A stretch of 50,561 nucleotides of DNA, taken from contig DAOPYA010000023.1 in NCBI GenBank assembly GCA_035352635.1, forward strand, positions 1 to 50,561. Reading direction: 5' to 3'. A program made the position numbers and the translations under genes. The DNA is from Rifleibacterium sp035352635. GTDB taxonomy: Bacteria > Muiribacteriota > Ozemobacteria > Ozemobacterales > Ozemobacteraceae. The notes under the pieces were generated by a model that was not told the DNA's origin, did not search any database, and was given only the letters and a program-made list of their open reading frames with translations. Of the stretch, positions 16,872 through 26,289 are shown one piece after another (position 1 is the stretch's first letter; the number at the start of each line of letters is the position of its first letter).

Positions 16872-19800
16872 TCAGATGCGGTTCTGAATGCACATGATGG
16901 TGATGTCGTCGCGCCATGGCAGATGCATCGATACCTGATTGAGTCTTCTGAGGATTTCTTCGGCCGGGTTGCGGTGATCTGATTTAAGACCCTGTTCAAC
17001 CAGTTCGAGAAAGGCCTCGTGCCCGAGTTTCTCGCCGTTCCGGTCGAGAAGATTGACGGCCCCGTCTGAGTAGAGAATGACCATCTGTTTGTCGAGGCTT
17101 ATTTCGTGCTTGCGGAACTTGGTCTCAGCGCTTATTCCGAGTGGCGCAGACGGCAAACTGACGAACATTTTTTCGCCGGTTTTTTCGGCGATGCTGATTG
17201 GGTAAGACTGCCCGGCATTGGCACAAATCATAACATCGTTGGTCGGGTCGATTATGCCGATCATGCAGGTGGTCATGTGACCCTTCTGGTAGTAGGGCAG
17301 AAAGATCTGGTTGAGCTTTTCAAGAATCAGTTCGGGGCTGAAGGGAAAGCTCGGGCAAAGCAGCGTAAAAGATGTCTTGAGCATCGCCGTCAGATAGGCG
17401 GCCGAGATGTCGTTTCCGGAAACTTCGGCGATAATTATGGCATAGGTGCCTTGTTTCAGGGGAATGAAATCGAAAAAATCGCTGAGAATAATGCGAGAAT
17501 TGGCGTTGGCTGTGGAAATCAGATAACTGCCGCAGCGGAATTCAAGATCAGGATAGAGCTGCCGCCGGATTTTTTCTGAAATGGTCAGGTTTTTAAGGAT
17601 TTCGGCTGATTCATTGAAAGCCTCGGCGAGAACTCCGAATTCATTTGCCGATCTGACGGGAATGCGGTGCTGGTAATTTCTTTCGGCCAGAGCTTTGACG
17701 CCGGTCATAATGTCGCTGATTGGCAGAATAAGCAGTCGGGTCAGCAGTCTTGCCAGTGCCAGGCCCATTACCAGAATCACTGTAAAAATGATTACCACGA
17801 TACTGACGCGTTTGCGAAACAGCCGGTCAAGATTGTCGAGGGGCGAAACGCGGATCAACAGGTAATGTTTGAGATATGAACCGCGCAGGATGCTGACATA
17901 ACAATCACGCCCGTCAATTTTCATCATCTGGGTAAAGGTTTTAAAGTCATTGTTACTGCGCCTGATGATGGCCTCAAAATTCTTGAATTCAAGCACAGAC
18001 GGGAAGTTTGCCGCGTACTGATGCATTGAAACGGCTCTGATATCTTCTTCAGGAAAGACCCTGTTCATTATTTCACTGCGGGAGCGCAGATCACCAAAGA
18101 GTTTTTCGAAATATTGCCGCTCGAAATTTGCGAGATCGACAAGCATTGCATAAGCATACCAGGCTTCACCGGCTGGCCCAGGCAGGACATCGAGAAACCC
18201 GAGAAAGATTTCATCAAGCCCCTGAAGGTTGGTGAAGCGGGAAATGTTGGTGCGGGCCGACTGAAAAAGGGTCTGGGTATTCGATTCGATGATTGCGTCA
18301 ACCACCAGATTTGAACTGGAGCGCCTGACCGGCGTGGTGATGCCCTGAGAGCGGTTGTAGAAATCCATGGCGGCCATAGCGGTGCTCGAAAAGAGCTTCT
18401 CAAAGCCTTTATATCCTTCTGACTTTTCGGGTTCGACAGGCAGACCATCAGGCCCGCCACCATCAAAGAGTGCCTTGATGTGCCGGTTGGTAATGGTGGC
18501 AAGGCGAAGTTTCCAGCTTTCGAGAATCTTCTGCTGTTCGGGCCGGGTTTTGTTGTAATGTCGTCTGACTTCAGCGGTCATCAGGTCAGTCGAATAAATC
18601 ATCGCTGACTCGGATGAGACCATGTGGATATTGTCGGCGACAAAATCAGTGTATTGCAGCTTCAGACGCTTGATCATCTCATCAGGAGAGGTGATTTTAG
18701 CTCGCAGTTCCTGCGAAAAAGCTCTGAATTCGAGGAGCTTGGCCGTTACAAAACGGGTAAACCCGGCATCGATTTCAGAAAGCCGGCGATAGTTGCTGTG
18801 TTTTTCTTCGAGAACCAGCGAATGTCTCAATTCCCGAAGATACTGAACCGAAAGAAAGCCTGCCGCAATAAGAGGCAGGGCGTAAGAAAGGGCGAACAAG
18901 CCGGTCAGTCTCTGTCTGACGTTGTGCTGGTAACGAATCTGCAGAACCATGACTCGATAACTCAACCGTAAAAACATAATACTGGCGAGCAAAAAGAACA
19001 GAAAAAGAACGGCCAGAAGTGCCGCCGGTGCACCTGGAATGGCATCGGCGCCGATCAGAAGCGTGTATTCGTCGATCCGTTTTATGCTGATCAATTTGCC
19101 GTTCATCGGAAAAGTGCTTGTGGGGTATTGCTCGTAGTAGGCTTTGAGGTTTTCTGCGTCGAAGCCTTCGAGAACCGTCGGAAGTTTAATTGAATCGCGG
19201 CTGATAAAACCGTAATTGTTCGGGTTGTCAGCGGTAACTGTATTGGTGAGAATGTCTGCATGCTGCAACTGCCTGAAGTGAACAAAAGCCATAATGCCGG
19301 CAACAAAGCGATTCTTGATTGATCTGTCGAAATCGAAATAGCATAGTGAATAGCGGTCAGGATTGCCGAGTTCGATGACTTTATCGCGCTGGTCGCGTAT
19401 GCGGGCGAGCATTAAATCAGGTGCCGGGAAAATGGTGCCGACCTGACTTAGTGCTGATGGTGGGATAGGGCCACTCTCATAGTCTGAATTGGCCAGGGAA
19501 AAAAACAGTTCGTGTTCTGGCCGGGCGCCGCTAATCGGAAAGATTTTGCCTTCGCCGTTGAACAGGTAGACCTCAACCAGGCCTGGTCGCCATTGTTTGT
19601 TAAACCCGGCGAGAATTTTTTCGAGTCCTTCGTTGTTTGATGGTAGACCTTTCAATTGCTTGAAGAGACCGTTGAATTTTGGGTGGAGATAACGGGCCGG
19701 CAGACTGTTGTAGACGTAATTGTCGAGGTTTCGTTCGATCTCTTCTGCGATTGTCGAGGTATTTCGCGCCAGACGATCCGCGACGAACAGGTGCAGACCA

Positions 19801-19919
19801 ACCCAGAAAATAGTGGCAGGAACACCCCAGGTCAGCGTTATCAGCAGAATCCATCTGATGACTTTGTTGCCGAAGAATGAATAGAGAGCGCCCCGGCATA
19901 AGTTGAAGATTCTTTTCAT
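16872..19919 (-). CDS. Membrane sensor with HAMP and SpoIIE-type PP2C phosphatase domain, 1015 aa
   Basis: One membrane span near the N-terminus and a large extracytoplasmic region are followed by a second span at about 300-320 and a third at about 715-735. A HAMP-like region then leads into a PP2C/SpoIIE domain (about 800-1015). Metal-site acids are mostly kept: D814 (LSDFFDF), D952 (YSDG), D1004/D1005 (RDDIT). The second motif, normally DVSGHG, reads EVSGND, so an Asp is Glu (E832) and the following glycine-histidine is changed. Known relatives dephosphorylate anti-sigma factor antagonists (STAS proteins). It follows the related gene 22810-19916 with a 4-nt ATGA overlap. A second STAS/PP2C locus exists at 46.4 kb. 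Activity is likely but possibly altered. Confidence 0.85.
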   Translation of the reverse strand: MKRIFNLCRGALYSFFGNKVIRWILLITLTWGVPATIFWVGLHLFVADRLARNTSTIAEEIERNLDNYVYNSLPARYLHPKFNGLFKQLKGLPSNNEGLEKILAGFNKQWRPGLVEVYLFNGEGKIFPISGARPEHELFFSLANSDYESGPIPPSALSQVGTIFPAPDLMLARIRDQRDKVIELGNPDRYSLCYFDFDRSIKNRFVAGIMAFVHFRQLQHADILTNTVTADNPNNYGFISRDSIKLPTVLEGFDAENLKAYYEQYPTSTFPMNGKLISIKRIDEYTLLIGADAIPGAPAALLAVLFLFFLLASIMFLRLSYRVMVLQIRYQHNVRQRLTGLFALSYALPLIAAGFLSVQYLRELRHSLVLEEKHSNYRRLSEIDAGFTRFVTAKLLEFRAFSQELRAKITSPDEMIKRLKLQYTDFVADNIHMVSSESAMIYSTDLMTAEVRRHYNKTRPEQQKILESWKLRLATITNRHIKALFDGGGPDGLPVEPEKSEGYKGFEKLFSSTAMAAMDFYNRSQGITTPVRRSSSNLVVDAIIESNTQTLFQSARTNISRFTNLQGLDEIFLGFLDVLPGPAGEAWYAYAMLVDLANFERQYFEKLFGDLRSRSEIMNRVFPEEDIRAVSMHQYAANFPSVLEFKNFEAIIRRSNNDFKTFTQMMKIDGRDCYVSILRGSYLKHYLLIRVSPLDNLDRLFRKRVSIVVIIFTVILVMGLALARLLTRLLILPISDIMTGVKALAERNYQHRIPVRSANEFGVLAEAFNESAEILKNLTISEKIRRQLYPDLEFRCGSYLISTANANSRIILSDFFDFIPLKQGTYAIIIAEVSGNDISAAYLTAMLKTSFTLLCPSFPFSPELILEKLNQIFLPYYQKGHMTTCMIGIIDPTNDVMICANAGQSYPISIAEKTGEKMFVSLPSAPLGISAETKFRKHEISLDKQMVILYSDGAVNLLDRNGEKLGHEAFLELVEQGLKSDHRNPAEEILRRLNQVSMHLPWRDDITIMCIQNRI

Positions 19920-22810
19920 GATTTGCCCCCGTCGGCCGGCAGGTGTTGAGCGATTATCAGGCTGGCAGATTCAAAAAGATTGCCCTGGCACGCTTCCTCA
20001 ACCTGGCTCTGCATTGTTTCGCGCAGTGAGGCGCCCGCCTGACTTCTGCTGATAATTACCGGAACCAGCTCAGGCAACCTGCGGCAACAGATATCTGAGA
20101 AAACCGGCGAAACCGCAAAGGCGATCATACCAGGTGTAAAAGGCGTTTCCTGATTGCCATATTCGTGAAATTTGCTGCTTCCGGGCTCGCAGTCGGGCAG
20201 CAGCAGTGTCGAAAACTTACCTGAACTACTGTCGATGGTTACCAGCTTGATTTTGCCGCAGCCGGCATAGAAAAGCTTATTCTCAGCGTGATTAATCAGT
20301 ATGGCGATAAAGTCGCCGTTCAGCTTGCGACGCAGGTTGATACGAAAATATTCTTCAAGATCCTTGATGCAATGGTATGCGGAATGAACATTCAGTTCTT
20401 CAGTGATCAGTCTGACCGCCATGCGGGCCATCGAAAGCGTCAGCGATGCTTCAATGCCGGTAAGGTCGGTGCGCATCAGAAATGCGAATACCAGGTTCTC
20501 TTCGATAGGGGCAAAATGATAGATTTCTTTCTCGTCGCGAGAATTGGTGACCTGGAAACCGTCGAGGATCAGCGATCCGCTCTGCAAAGCCGCTGGTGGC
20601 AACAGATGGCGTTTGACCGAACGGCCTTCATTGAACTCGCGAACTTTAATGATCAGGTCTGTCAGGCCTGTGGAAATGCTTTCAAGCTCGTTTGCCTCTG
20701 AAAAAACTACAGTTTCAGTCATTTCACATTTCGAATTTTTCAGTGCCGTGGCATTGGCCGCAAGCATTGATACTGGGTTAATCAGTGATTTCACCAGAAC
20801 CAGGCTGAGTACCATGATGAATAGCAGTGACATGATGGTGGCGGTCAGAAAAATGCCTGAGAGACGGCCAGCTTCGCGACGTATCTGGTTAAAAGGCATG
20901 ATCAGAAAAAGGTTGTAGCTTTTAAGATTATGACCGGCAATTGCCGCCACCAGCACTTCACGGTCGTCAATTCGACCGAGTTTGAAACTGGAAACCTGGG
21001 TCTGGTTAACCAGATCGTGAAGTTTCCAGAGTGGCAGTTCAGAAGTGTAAGAAAAACGTGGAAAATAGGCGTTCTTTTCGATGTGCTGCTTCGGAAAAGC
21101 CGCGAGATCAAAGCCGGTGCTGCGGGCAATGCTCTGCCCGGTCAGATTCAGATACTTCAGCTGAAGTTTTCGCGGTTCATGCACAATGAACAGACAGCCT
21201 GAAGCCGTATCATTGCTGTCAAGGGTCAGGTCCATGAAGGTCAGGGTTTCGTCACCATCAAACGAGATATTCTGCAGTGTTGAGCGATTGCCGAGCAGAC
21301 CTTCAACAGGGCGACTCGAAAGACCGCGCATCCCGACAGGGTCGCTTTCACTGTAAGTGTTGCCAGGCATACGCGACGAGTTGTAGGTGCGGATTACCTG
21401 CGTCGAAATGCCGCCAATCAGGTTGGCATACTTGCTTTCGATGGTGTCTGATGGACTGTTGCCATCAGATGCAGGTGCCTTGAATAGGAAGTTGCCTGAA
21501 CGGTCAGTGTAGCCGGCGAAGGCAAGATTTTCTTCCTGAAAAGCAAGTGCCAGGGGGGCGAGAATTTTGGCCGGGTTCGCCCCCGGTTCGCTCAAGAGCG
21601 AATTTAGATGCCGATATTGATGCAAAAGATCGCCATAAGATGCGCTGAAGTTGCGATCGATCTTTTCAAGAATTTCGACCGCTCCCTGCTTGTAATCAGC
21701 CACCAGAGAATTCTGTTTTTCATACTGGTAAGCCATCGAGGCGACCAGCAGAATGACTACCCCGGTGGTGGCAGTAAAGCCGAAAATCAGCAGAAACTGC
21801 AAACTGGCAGAAAGGTCAAATCTGACCCGAAAAATTGCTTTCCAGAAAAGAAAAAGCAAAATTACAGGCACTACAATGCGCAGCAGGTTGAAAAAATTAT
21901 CAAGAACCGGAGGTGATGGCGGCAAATACCGCGAACATACCAGCCGTATTCCTTCGGGTGTGTCGTTAATCGAAAATAGCTCATCAACCAGTTTGAAGCC
22001 TGATTTCAGCCCTTCGGCGGCCAGAAGTCTCAGGCCGGTTTCTCTAAAGCGCAAAGGGCCGGAACAATTGTTTTTGCTGGTATTGTTGAGGTCGATCCAG
22101 GCAAAACGGTATTCATGGCCTGCAAGACTTTGTATCTTGTGAATCGCCTGCTCGGCAAGGTCATAGCGGGTTATCCGGTCTGGGTTCAGCCAGGCGACCA
22201 GGTTGCCTTCTTTGCCGCCCGGAAGGCGAGTTTCGAACCAGGCGCCATATTTGCGCAGACCAATGCCCTGAAAGTTCACCAGAGTCTCAGGACTGCGGGC
22301 CAGGCTGCTGACGGTGGCGCTATTGCCGGAAAAATTAGTGGCAAGGCTCTGATCATGCTTGTTTAATGACATGCTGTGATTTTCATTCACTTTGCGAAGA
22401 ACGCGCAGATAGTCTTCTGACATTTTGCGTTTGAGCAGAACTTCGCCGGCTGGCCAGGGCAATCGGTTCCCATCGTGGTCAAAAAGATGCAGTTCCAGAA
22501 CCTCCGGGGTTGAGAACCGCTTGATTTCAGATGTTTCTGAGGCCCAGCGAAATGAGTCGTTCAGACGGCGCAGCGATTCCTGAAAGTAGGTTTCGGGGTT
22601 GGCCAGGCGGGCCATGTGGGCAGTCATTTCGGCCATCTCGTCGAGGCTCTGCTGCTGCATGTCTTTTTCGAGGTTTTCCTGGATCGAGGCACAAGACAGC
22701 CATGCAGTGATCACCGGAAGAAAAAGCAGAAAGAAAAAGAAAGCAAAACCACCGGCCGCTTCTCGCCATGATGGCAATCGGCTGTTAATTTTCCTCGTTG
22801 ATTGATCCAT
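19916..22810 (-). CDS. Paralogous membrane protein with degenerate PP2C-like domain, 964 aa
   Basis: The architecture matches its downstream neighbour: N-terminal span, large sensory region, span at about 320-345 and again near 660-680, linker, then a 240-residue PP2C-like region. In that last domain the metal acids are gone where they can be aligned: the SDG motif is replaced by AVSP and the DDxT motif by ESASL. It is therefore predicted to be a pseudophosphatase. The 4-nt overlap with the next gene suggests equal expression and perhaps a heterodimer in which this subunit senses or restrains the other. The assignment as PP2C-like rests on architecture and spacing, not on a scored alignment. 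Confidence 0.75.
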   Translation of the reverse strand: MDQSTRKINSRLPSWREAAGGFAFFFFLLFLPVITAWLSCASIQENLEKDMQQQSLDEMAEMTAHMARLANPETYFQESLRRLNDSFRWASETSEIKRFSTPEVLELHLFDHDGNRLPWPAGEVLLKRKMSEDYLRVLRKVNENHSMSLNKHDQSLATNFSGNSATVSSLARSPETLVNFQGIGLRKYGAWFETRLPGGKEGNLVAWLNPDRITRYDLAEQAIHKIQSLAGHEYRFAWIDLNNTSKNNCSGPLRFRETGLRLLAAEGLKSGFKLVDELFSINDTPEGIRLVCSRYLPPSPPVLDNFFNLLRIVVPVILLFLFWKAIFRVRFDLSASLQFLLIFGFTATTGVVILLVASMAYQYEKQNSLVADYKQGAVEILEKIDRNFSASYGDLLHQYRHLNSLLSEPGANPAKILAPLALAFQEENLAFAGYTDRSGNFLFKAPASDGNSPSDTIESKYANLIGGISTQVIRTYNSSRMPGNTYSESDPVGMRGLSSRPVEGLLGNRSTLQNISFDGDETLTFMDLTLDSNDTASGCLFIVHEPRKLQLKYLNLTGQSIARSTGFDLAAFPKQHIEKNAYFPRFSYTSELPLWKLHDLVNQTQVSSFKLGRIDDREVLVAAIAGHNLKSYNLFLIMPFNQIRREAGRLSGIFLTATIMSLLFIMVLSLVLVKSLINPVSMLAANATALKNSKCEMTETVVFSEANELESISTGLTDLIIKVREFNEGRSVKRHLLPPAALQSGSLILDGFQVTNSRDEKEIYHFAPIEENLVFAFLMRTDLTGIEASLTLSMARMAVRLITEELNVHSAYHCIKDLEEYFRINLRRKLNGDFIAILINHAENKLFYAGCGKIKLVTIDSSSGKFSTLLLPDCEPGSSKFHEYGNQETPFTPGMIAFAVSPVFSDICCRRLPELVPVIISRSQAGASLRETMQSQVEEACQGNLFESASLIIAQHLPADGGKS

Positions 22811-22866
22811 GCTGCAAGTTTAATTCAGACTGCCGATTCTTTCAACCTTTGTCTGAAGAGAGAACA

Positions 22867-22899
22867 AAACACCTGCCCCAGGTTTTGGGGCAGGTGTTT
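22867..22899 (-). terminator. Hairpin terminator after the secreted helical protein gene or leader of the phosphatase pair
   Basis: A 14-bp perfect inverted repeat (AAACACCTGCCCCA / TGGGGCAGGTGTTT) has a 5-nt loop. It is followed on the minus strand by GTTTTGTTC. It lies 41 bp past the 22940 stop and 57 bp before the phosphatase pair start, so it separates these units. Confidence 0.8.
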
Positions 22900-22939
22900 G
22901 GATGACTGGTGGGCAGAGCAGGTTGTGCCCGTGAAAAGA

Positions 22940-24100
22940 TCAGCGCCCTCGGGCGTTTTCGACCTGCTGCTTGGCTTTGTTTAAATTGTTGATTGCCTGA
23001 TTAAGCTTGGCCTGGTCAGCACCACTGCCTTGCTGTGACAGTTCTACGTAGGCCTGGTAGGCTTTCTGGTAGTTTTCCATGGCGCGGTCAAGGCTTGGGG
23101 TGGCCCCTGACGCCTGAGTGGTAGCGGCAGGCGCCGAACCAGATCTCAGGGTCGTAGAGTTGCCGGTTGTGCCAGTGTTGCTGGTGCTCGCATTAGAGCC
23201 ATCAGCGCGGTTATATTTTTCATTATAGGCTTTATTTATGGCAACGTAGTCATTCTGAACCTTGACCAGTTCTTCAAATCGTTTGCTGATTCTGTCGGTG
23301 CCGGTCTTGGCGAGTTCGCCGATGGCTTCGATTGAGTTGCCCGAATTTTGAATCTTGCTGATAGTCGATGAAATGTTCAGAATCGATGCGAGGTCGCCAC
23401 CAACGATGCCCTCAATTTCTTTCTGGATGCCCAGAAGTTCCTGGATTGAGTCGCGGGCTGCGAAATAGTAGGCTGAGGCTTCAAAGGCAATCTGGGCGCA
23501 CTTTAGCGGGTATTGCGCTTCGACTTTGCCAAGTTTGTATTCATCACTGAGCTTGCCCCAGCGAAATGCATTCAACGGGTTTGATTTTACGGAATCCCAG
23601 ACGCGGCTCCAGCCGTTGGCGCCTGCAAGCTTGTTCAGACGACCGTCAGAGAAAGACTTTACGATGATTTTATTGCGGGTGGTCTGAATGGTTTCTGTCT
23701 TGTCGGTGAGCTGTGAAAAATATTTCATGCTTGGCTGGGATTTTTTGTACATGGCCTCAGCCTTGGGCGCAAGATTGTTATACTCTTTAACTACTTTCGA
23801 AATGGCTGTGGCGATGTCAAGTATCTGTGGCAGACTGGTTTTGCTGTTTTTGTCTTTGATGGCGCGGTAGGCCTGAATCAGGCTGCTGGTGCCTTCTGCG
23901 AAGCTTTGAATCGATTTGCGTTCGCGGTAGAGGGTCTTGACTTCGTTGCCAATGACGCGAGAATGCTGGTTGATGTTCGACTTCTCGTTATACCAGAGCT
24001 TGACGTCAGAAAAAAAGCCTGCTTCGGCAGTACCAGCCGGCAGAATGAAAATCACGGCAAGCAACAATATCAGGGCTTGCAATTGGTTTCGTAAAATCAT
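22940..24100 (-). CDS. Secreted, mostly helical protein of unknown function, 386 aa
   Basis: The start at 24100 is supported by an AGGAGGG 6-12 nt upstream; the longer frame (to 24172) lacks one. The N-terminus is a signal peptide ending PAGTAEA. The mature protein is long alpha-helical, with Gln/Lys/Asn-rich helices and no cysteine cluster. A Ser/Thr/Gly/Ala-rich linker lies at about 310-345 before a final coiled-coil-like helix pair (AMENYQKAYQAYVEL and LNKAKQQVENARGR). Probably periplasmic or surface associated; the tail has the spacing of a TPR-like or tetrapeptide coil but no family is assigned. It is divergent from the sensor kinase gene. Confidence 0.75.
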   Translation of the reverse strand: MILRNQLQALILLLAVIFILPAGTAEAGFFSDVKLWYNEKSNINQHSRVIGNEVKTLYRERKSIQSFAEGTSSLIQAYRAIKDKNSKTSLPQILDIATAISKVVKEYNNLAPKAEAMYKKSQPSMKYFSQLTDKTETIQTTRNKIIVKSFSDGRLNKLAGANGWSRVWDSVKSNPLNAFRWGKLSDEYKLGKVEAQYPLKCAQIAFEASAYYFAARDSIQELLGIQKEIEGIVGGDLASILNISSTISKIQNSGNSIEAIGELAKTGTDRISKRFEELVKVQNDYVAINKAYNEKYNRADGSNASTSNTGTTGNSTTLRSGSAPAATTQASGATPSLDRAMENYQKAYQAYVELSQQGSGADQAKLNQAINNLNKAKQQVENARGR

Positions 24101-24245
24101 GATCACCCTCCTGGTAGGCTGAGAACGCTCGAATGTACATTCAAGCATAAGAATAAGATCGCCATGTGTCAATATCCCAACCGATTTAAAATAGTTGAAA
24201 CATAATGATCATAAAATTAGTATGTTAGTTATATTGACAAAATTT

Positions 24246-26207
24246 ATGGAAGAAACAGACACACATAAGTTTAAGGCTGGGTTGGAATCAGGCGAAGAAT
24301 CAATACAGGCTGCTTATCTGGCAATTGACCGGGCAGGCAGGGTTGTTTCTGATTTTTCGGCAGCCCGGCGTATTCTTCTGCTGAGGCCTGGTGAAGCACT
24401 CCCCGGCACAATTCTTTTCAGTTATTTCAACCATCTGCCAGCTGCCTGCAATGATTATTGCCCTCCAGAGAGCTTTTTTGAATTCGAGGCCGAACTCGTC
24501 AGAACCTGCGAAGATGGCCGCATTATTACGATTGCTGTTGGTATTTTTCCGGCTGAACCGGCTGATGGCAATGAACCCGTGAATCTGGTTATTCTTCGTG
24601 ACACCAGCATCCAGAAAAACGCTGCCGAACAGTTGACTCAAGCATCAAGGCATTACTGGTCGCTATTTGAAGCATCATCTGATGCAATTTTTCTTGAACT
24701 TGACGACGGGACAATTTTTGACTGCAACAAGTCCTGCGAACGTATGTACGGCTACTCCAAAGCTGAACTGCTGAGCATGAATGCTCGCGACCTGGTGCCA
24801 GGCAATATTCGGGCCACTATCGAAAGCGTCACATCCGAACTCGAAACGCTCAAAAGCAGCGGGCATGGCATTCAGCTCGAGGCGGTCGGGCGGCGCAAAG
24901 ACGGCAGCGTTTTTCCCAGCGAGGTGGTTGTCAACTTTGTCCGGGTGAATAACGAAGAGTGTTTCGCTGTGACGGTGCGCGACATTACCAGTCGTCGCGA
25001 GGTCGAAACCAGTCGCCATCGCTATGAATGCCAAATTCAGCAGTTACAGAAACTTGACAACCTCGGTCAGATCGCCAATGGGCTTGCCAACGACTTTAAC
25101 AACCTGCTCACCGGCATAATGGGCTACTCAGACCTGATCATTCGCGAACTGCCCGAAGAAAGCAACTCGCGCGAAAAAGCCCGCCGAATTGTTGATGCCT
25201 CACGAAAAGCCGGCGAAATTATTCAGCAGCTCATGGCCTATTCAGGCAAACTGCCAACTCTTTACCAGAAGACCAGCATTAAAGGCCTGCTGCGCGAGCT
25301 GCAACCGGGTTTCCGCCAGATGGCCGGCGAAAATGTCGTTCTGCACCAGGCTGTAGACGAAAATATCCCCGAGATTCATCTTGACCCGCCAATGCTGAAA
25401 CAGGCATTGATTAATGTCTTTAAAAACTCGATCGATGCCATTGAACCAGGCCGCCCCGGCGAAATCAGCATCACCGTTTTCCCCGGCCTGTGCAATTATT
25501 CCGGCACCGAGAACGGTTTTTTCGGGCCACCGGTCAAAGCGGGCGCTTATCTTGCCATAAAGATTTCCGATAACGGCTCGGGCATCGCACCAGAGAACCT
25601 TGACCGGATTTTTGATCCGTTTTTTTCTACCAGATTCGCCGGCCGTGGCCTGGGCCTCTCAGCCGTAATCGGTATGCTGCGCAGTCACCACGGCGCGGTA
25701 ATGGTAACCAGTCACCCTGGCCAGGGCACTGATTTTGCCATTTTTCTCCCGGTTGATTCTCCGTCATCAGTTAACGACCCGAATCATGAACCCCGGGCCG
25801 AAGAAGCCCCCCCAGGTGGCTATGCCCTGATAATCGACGACGACGAAAATGTCCGCCAGATATTAGCAGACAATATTCGCATGATGGGCTTTGAAGTTTT
25901 CCTGGCCGAAAACGGCAAAGAAGGCCTCGAAATTTTTAAGACCCAGCAAAGCAAGCTTACCATGGTGCTCACCGATCTGGTGATGCCCGGCATGAACGGC
26001 CTCGAATTGATCAAGGAAATCCGCTGGATGAACCCGGAGATCCCTGTCGTTGTCTGCACAGGCATCAGCAGTGATGAAAATTCTCCTGAACTCGAAAAGC
26101 TTGGCGTTTCAGCGGTTCTTGAAAAACCCTTTTCCTACAAAGACCTCGAAAAACATTTTACCCGCATTCAACTCAAGGCCCGCAACCGCAATTCTGCTTT
26201 GTCATGA
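24246..26207 (+). CDS. PAS hybrid sensor kinase lacking the phosphoacceptor His, with receiver domain, 653 aa
   Basis: Order: an N-terminal PAS-like region (1-120), a clear PAS domain (about 130-255, FEASSDAIFLELDDG), a dimerisation helix, a HATPase (about 375-510: N box INVFKNSIDAI, G1 DNGSGIAP, G2 GRGLGLSA) and a receiver (about 530-650) with phosphate-accepting D577 in LTDLVMPG. The H-box of this kinase family normally reads AHDFNN. Here it reads ANDFNN, with N282 (codon 25089-25091) in place of His. Autophosphorylation on that site should be impossible. Start: I chose ATG 24246 because TTGAAA (24195) and TAGTAT (24218), 17 bp apart, could be its promoter. ATG 24222 or TTG 24195 are alternatives; no Shine-Dalgarno decides. 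Confidence 0.88.
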   Translation: MEETDTHKFKAGLESGEESIQAAYLAIDRAGRVVSDFSAARRILLLRPGEALPGTILFSYFNHLPAACNDYCPPESFFEFEAELVRTCEDGRIITIAVGIFPAEPADGNEPVNLVILRDTSIQKNAAEQLTQASRHYWSLFEASSDAIFLELDDGTIFDCNKSCERMYGYSKAELLSMNARDLVPGNIRATIESVTSELETLKSSGHGIQLEAVGRRKDGSVFPSEVVVNFVRVNNEECFAVTVRDITSRREVETSRHRYECQIQQLQKLDNLGQIANGLANDFNNLLTGIMGYSDLIIRELPEESNSREKARRIVDASRKAGEIIQQLMAYSGKLPTLYQKTSIKGLLRELQPGFRQMAGENVVLHQAVDENIPEIHLDPPMLKQALINVFKNSIDAIEPGRPGEISITVFPGLCNYSGTENGFFGPPVKAGAYLAIKISDNGSGIAPENLDRIFDPFFSTRFAGRGLGLSAVIGMLRSHHGAVMVTSHPGQGTDFAIFLPVDSPSSVNDPNHEPRAEEAPPGGYALIIDDDENVRQILADNIRMMGFEVFLAENGKEGLEIFKTQQSKLTMVLTDLVMPGMNGLELIKEIRWMNPEIPVVVCTGISSDENSPELEKLGVSAVLEKPFSYKDLEKHFTRIQLKARNRNSALS

Positions 26208-26238
26208 CCCCTGCCGTCCTGCCGGTCACCACAAAAGA

Positions 26239-26272
26239 AGCGGGGCGCTCACCAGGAGCGCCCCGCTTTTTT
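26239..26272. terminator. Strong hairpin terminator between convergent kinase and cyclase operon
   Basis: A 12-bp perfect stem AGCGGGGCGCTC / GAGCGCCCCGCT with loop ACCAG is followed by TTTTTT on the plus strand. The minus strand carries CTTCTTTT after the stem, so it probably serves both converging units. Confidence 0.9.
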
Positions 26273-26289
26273 AAACGCTGAAAGCAGAG

